Source: an uncultured Clostridia bacterium (GTDB taxonomy: Bacteria > Bacillota > Clostridia > Oscillospirales > Acutalibacteraceae). From it: DNA of 39,010 bases. Numbering within the stretch: position 1 is the stretch's first letter; every line of letters begins with the position of its first letter. A program made the translations under genes and the position numbers. Shown in pieces: positions 36,035 through 39,010 of this stretch. The stretch spans positions 1 to 39,010 of the forward strand of contig CAMKOU010000004.1 of NCBI GenBank assembly GCA_946414505.1, given 5' to 3'. The notes under the pieces were generated by a model. That model was not told the origin of the DNA. It did not search any database and worked only from the letters and a program-made list of their open reading frames with translations.

Positions 36035-37210
36035 TTACGCTACATTCAGATCAAAGAATCTGACGCCGTCGATTTCGGTCAAGTACGTCTGGGTTTCATG
36101 CCAAGCACTGTAGCCGATGTAGAAGCACATGACTCTGTGCTGTACAGCGATGCCGTCCTGGTCAAAGATGTAAGAAACCGCGTTCTTAACGTCGGAATTC
36201 GGCTGAACGGATGTAGAACCAAAATACTGGTATTCGTCGATGATGTAATCAATGGAAGTGGTGTGCGAGCGAACCATCGAATCGCGGATCGCCTGTGCGA
36301 CAACGGCACAGCCGACATAGCCCATGGTGCCGGCCTCGCCCATGACCAAACGTTCGAGCTTCGCGCGATCGTAAGAAGAAAGGCTGAGGTGTGTGGCAGA
36401 GTAGCTGTAGTCCGGATTGGAAATGGAAATCAGCGCGCTGCTGCTGCTTTTGCTGCTGCTTTTGCTGCTGCTGCTCGAGGACGATTTAGCGGGGGTGCTG
36501 CTTTCGTAGTAGCTGTAGCTGTAATCGTCATCATCATCGTAATCATAATTATAGCTATAATCGTAATCGTCATCATAGTAGCTGCTGTCGCTGCTGTCAT
36601 CGTAATAGCTGTAATTATAATCGTAATCATAATCGTCATCGTAGTCATAGCTGACGGCTGAGGACGAAGCTGACTGCTTGACGGCAGGTGCTGCCGCAAC
36701 AGACTTGACAGACGCCTTTTTTGCGGCGGTGCCAACGGAAGCTGCTGCAACGGATTTCGGCGCTACGGCGATCGCTGCGACTTTGGTGGTGGCAGCTTTT
36801 TTGGCCGCGGCTGTCTTTTTCGCCGGAGTTGTAGCAGTGGGGGTCGCAGTCTTTTTTACAGCCGCCGCAGTGGCAGGCTGCACCGAGGCTGCAGGTGCGG
36901 TGGTGTCAACAGCAGTGGTTGCTTTGTTTGCCTTGTTGACATACGTGCGGTTGGGGTCGGCACAGTTGGTGGCAATAACCGAAGCAAACGTGTCGATATC
37001 ACCGACCGCATAAGAAGCAAGTCTGCTGTCGGAGTACGCCTCAACACCCGGAGCGAGTGTTGTGGTGGGTACGACAAGAACAGCTGCCGCAAGCATGGCG
37101 GCACATCCGACGGATGTTACCTTGAGCGCCGTGCGGCTTTTTCTGGAAGCCGCAGGCTGATGATGTGCGGGCGTTGTTTTGTCATTCTGCTTTTGATTGG
37201 TAGCTCTCAA
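36035..37210 (-). CDS. Secreted/anchored SleB-like cell wall hydrolase with Ala/Lys-rich and Tyr/Asp-rich low-complexity regions
   Basis: 391 aa; C-terminal LERLVMGEAGTMGYVGCAVVAQAIRDSM resembles hydrolase_2/SleB (E in xxGEA); long YDYDDDYDYDYNYSYY tract. Confidence 0.78.
   Translation of the reverse strand: MRATNQKQNDKTTPAHHQPAASRKSRTALKVTSVGCAAMLAAAVLVVPTTTLAPGVEAYSDSRLASYAVGDIDTFASVIATNCADPNRTYVNKANKATTAVDTTAPAASVQPATAAAVKKTATPTATTPAKKTAAAKKAATTKVAAIAVAPKSVAAASVGTAAKKASVKSVAAAPAVKQSASSSAVSYDYDDDYDYDYNYSYYDDSSDSSYYDDDYDYSYNYDYDDDDDYSYSYYESSTPAKSSSSSSSKSSSKSSSSALISISNPDYSYSATHLSLSSYDRAKLERLVMGEAGTMGYVGCAVVAQAIRDSMVRSHTTSIDYIIDEYQYFGSTSVQPNSDVKNAVSYIFDQDGIAVQHRVMCFYIGYSAWHETQTYLTEIDGVRFFDLNVA
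36430..36657. repeat. Trinucleotide-rich low-complexity DNA encoding S/K and Y/D tracts
   Basis: tgctgctgcttttgctgctgc and repeated gta/ata/atc/gtc codon complements within the 36035-37210 CDS. Confidence 0.85.
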
Positions 37211-37516
37211 AAATTTGTCCTCCCTTTGCGTTTACCTGTCAGTCGCACACATGATATAGATGAAACCGGCGTGCGGACTGTATCAGGCGACGTCTTTAGT
37301 CGTAAAATTTTATCAAACACACAATTTCATATAGTATTAAAACATACTTTTTCATAAATTGCAAGTCGAGGTGTTTGAATCGGGTTGTCATTTTTGTAAT
37401 GATTTTGTAACCCTTCGGCTTTTAATGTTTTTATGAAATTATAATTTAGCATTTTTGCACAAAATTCATACAAACAAATCGTATATCCTGCCGGTTTTTG
37501 AAAAACTGAAAAAAAT

Positions 37517-37804
37517 TCAATTTTTCCAGAAAAACAGCCGTTTTCTGGCATTTTTGACGGGTCTCGGAAGTTTGCAGGACACAATGACGGCGTCCTCCCC
37601 TATCAACTGAATCTTATCCCACGGAATCACATAATCCTCTTGATTTTTGAAGAAGCCGAACGGAAAAAAGCGGTTAAATATTACAAAAGCTACAACACAG
37701 GCGGTTTTTGTATCCACTACTATATCATCCACCGTTCCGAGGCGCGCGCCGTCCACCGCGCTGATCACCTCCTTGCTCCTTAGCTCACTGAGACGACAGT
37801 TCAT
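37517..37804 (-). CDS. YlmC/YmxH family (PRC-barrel) sporulation protein
   Basis: 95 aa from ATG at 37804: MNCRLSELRSKEVISAVDGARLGTVDDIVVDTKTACVVAFVI...; the 294-aa ORF extension upstream is not supported. Confidence 0.88.
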   Translation of the reverse strand: MNCRLSELRSKEVISAVDGARLGTVDDIVVDTKTACVVAFVIFNRFFPFGFFKNQEDYVIPWDKIQLIGEDAVIVSCKLPRPVKNARKRLFFWKN

Positions 37805-37915
37805 TTTTAAACACCTCCGCCATATTGTATGAATAGGAATCGCAGGATATGCGTTGACTTTTGAAAAGGAATTTGATAAAATAAAGATACTATAATTATG
37901 ACCGGAGTGAATGAG

Positions 37916-38788
37916 ATGCAATATGTTTTTATGACCGACGCCTCCTGTGATTTGACGCAAAAGCAGGTGGAGGAAGCAGGCGTTAAGGTTCTTCCTATGG
38001 AATTTCAAATTGAAGATAAATATTACCAGCATTATCCCGACTGCCGCATGATGGCGCTGGATGAGTTTTACGACCAACTGAAAAAGGGCGTGCTGCCCAA
38101 AACCACGCAAATCAACTACATGAGCTTTAAGCAATATTTCGAGCCGTATCTCAAGGCGGGTAAGGATGTGCTGTACACGGGCATTCCTACGGGACTCAGC
38201 GGCACCTATGACACCTGTATGATCGCGGTCAAGGAGCTGGAGGAAGCTTATCCGCAGCGCAACATCGTGGTGGTGGATTCCCGCTGCGACTCCGCAGGCC
38301 TGGGACTTTTGGTGTATTTGGCAGGCAAAGAATACCAAAAGGGCGCCACCATTGAGGAGCTGGAGCAGTTTATTCTCGACACGCGCGACAGCATTGCCCA
38401 CTGGTTTGTGGTGGACGATTTAGACCAGCTCAAACGCGGCGGCAGGATCTCCGCCGTGACCGCCACCTTTGGCAAGGCGCTGCAAATCAAGCCGCTGATC
38501 AGCTGCGACGAAACCGGAAAGCTCGTCAACGTCGGCAAAATCAGGGGCAAAAGCAATGTGATCCCCACCTTGGAAAAGTACGTCAAGCGCGACGCCGTCA
38601 ATCCCAAAAAGAGCATAGCCTTTGTTGCCCACGCTGACAACCGCGAGGGCGCCAAGGAACTGCGCAAGGCGATCAAGGGTATGTTTAAGGAAGTGCAAAT
38701 TTGCGACATCGGTCCCGTCATCGGTGCGCACGTCGGCTCGGGTATGCTGGCGGTCGTCTTTACAGGCAAAAGAGAGCTGACAGCGTAA
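37916..38788 (+). CDS. DegV family (fatty-acid binding, FakB-like) protein
   Basis: FMTDASCDLTQKQVEEAGVKVLPMEF; TGIPTGLSGTYDT; VVDSRCDSAGLGLLV; LKRGGRISA. Confidence 0.93.
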   Translation: MQYVFMTDASCDLTQKQVEEAGVKVLPMEFQIEDKYYQHYPDCRMMALDEFYDQLKKGVLPKTTQINYMSFKQYFEPYLKAGKDVLYTGIPTGLSGTYDTCMIAVKELEEAYPQRNIVVVDSRCDSAGLGLLVYLAGKEYQKGATIEELEQFILDTRDSIAHWFVVDDLDQLKRGGRISAVTATFGKALQIKPLISCDETGKLVNVGKIRGKSNVIPTLEKYVKRDAVNPKKSIAFVAHADNREGAKELRKAIKGMFKEVQICDIGPVIGAHVGSGMLAVVFTGKRELTA

Positions 38789-38813
38789 GCGTGACCCCTG
38801 ACACGATCCGCGC
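38787..38813. repeat. Diverged single copy of family B repeat head
   Basis: aagcgtgacccctgacacgatccgcgc versus aagcgtgacgcttgacccaatccgcgc at 13603 (21 of 27 identical by eye); overlaps the degV stop codon. Confidence 0.6.
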
Positions 38814-39010
38814 AACTGGCATTTGATTGCCGGAATACCCGCCAAGCCCGCGTTCAAACGGCACGGAAAGGACACGCTGCTCGCGGCTTTTACGCGGCTG
38901 TGTACCTATGTATCCCCTGTTCTCCGATACTTTTTTGAAACAATCGCATAAATGCAGGGGCTGTGAAAAAAGCCCCCCAAAAAAACAGACAGGCACATAA
39001 CCGAAAGTAT

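Noticed and set aside
36420-36660. Possible CRISPR or intergenic satellite
   Set aside because: It is in frame inside a coding sequence and encodes Ser/Lys and Tyr/Asp tracts.
37805-38401. N-terminal extension making a 294-aa minus-strand ORF
   Set aside because: Lies antisense to DegV; the YlmC/YmxH product starts naturally at the ATG at 37804.
38957-38992. GGGGCT/AGCCCC hairpin near the window end as a degV terminator
   Set aside because: T-tract missing on the strand needed; orientation ambiguous and context cut by the window edge.

Overview
The window looks like an ordinary chromosomal segment of a Gram-positive, sporulating Clostridia-type bacterium (probably Oscillospiraceae/Ruminococcaceae-like; inferred from gene content such as YqfC/YqfD, YlmC/YmxH, YlbJ-like and a dockerin protein). 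About 27 protein-coding genes can be supported: SpoIIE-type PP2C phosphatase, NrdR, D-Ala-D-Ala carboxypeptidase, RecG, FakA/YloV-like DAK2 protein, YmdB, YqfD, YqfC, YlbJ-like, asparagine synthase, PAP2 phosphatase, C39-like peptidase, zinc-ribbon/PASTA/SH3b protein, MscL, TyrS, HemW, O-antigen ligase-like, a TetM/EF-G-like GTPase fused to a YacP/Rae1 NYN nuclease, FeoA-FeoB fusion plus FeoB-associated small protein, polysaccharide deacetylase, transglutaminase-like lipoprotein, dockerin protein, YdcF-like, SleB-like hydrolase, YlmC/YmxH and DegV. No rRNA, tRNA, CRISPR array, phage or transposase gene was seen. The observations most worth follow-up are: (1) the translational GTPase-Rae1/YacP fusion, which looks like a ribosome A-site surveillance enzyme; (2) a dispersed, end-to-end palindromic MITE/REP-like element (three copies) lying 0-14 bp beyond stop codons, with arm differences that keep G-U pairing on one RNA strand only; (3) a second repeat family, a 100-bp tandem unit with a diverged copy 25 kb away, also starting at stop codons; (4) tandem DtxR-like boxes over the feoAB promoter; (5) an unlisted 40-aa ORF with a strong RBS ahead of the PP2C phosphatase. 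All alignments were made by eye; no database search was possible.
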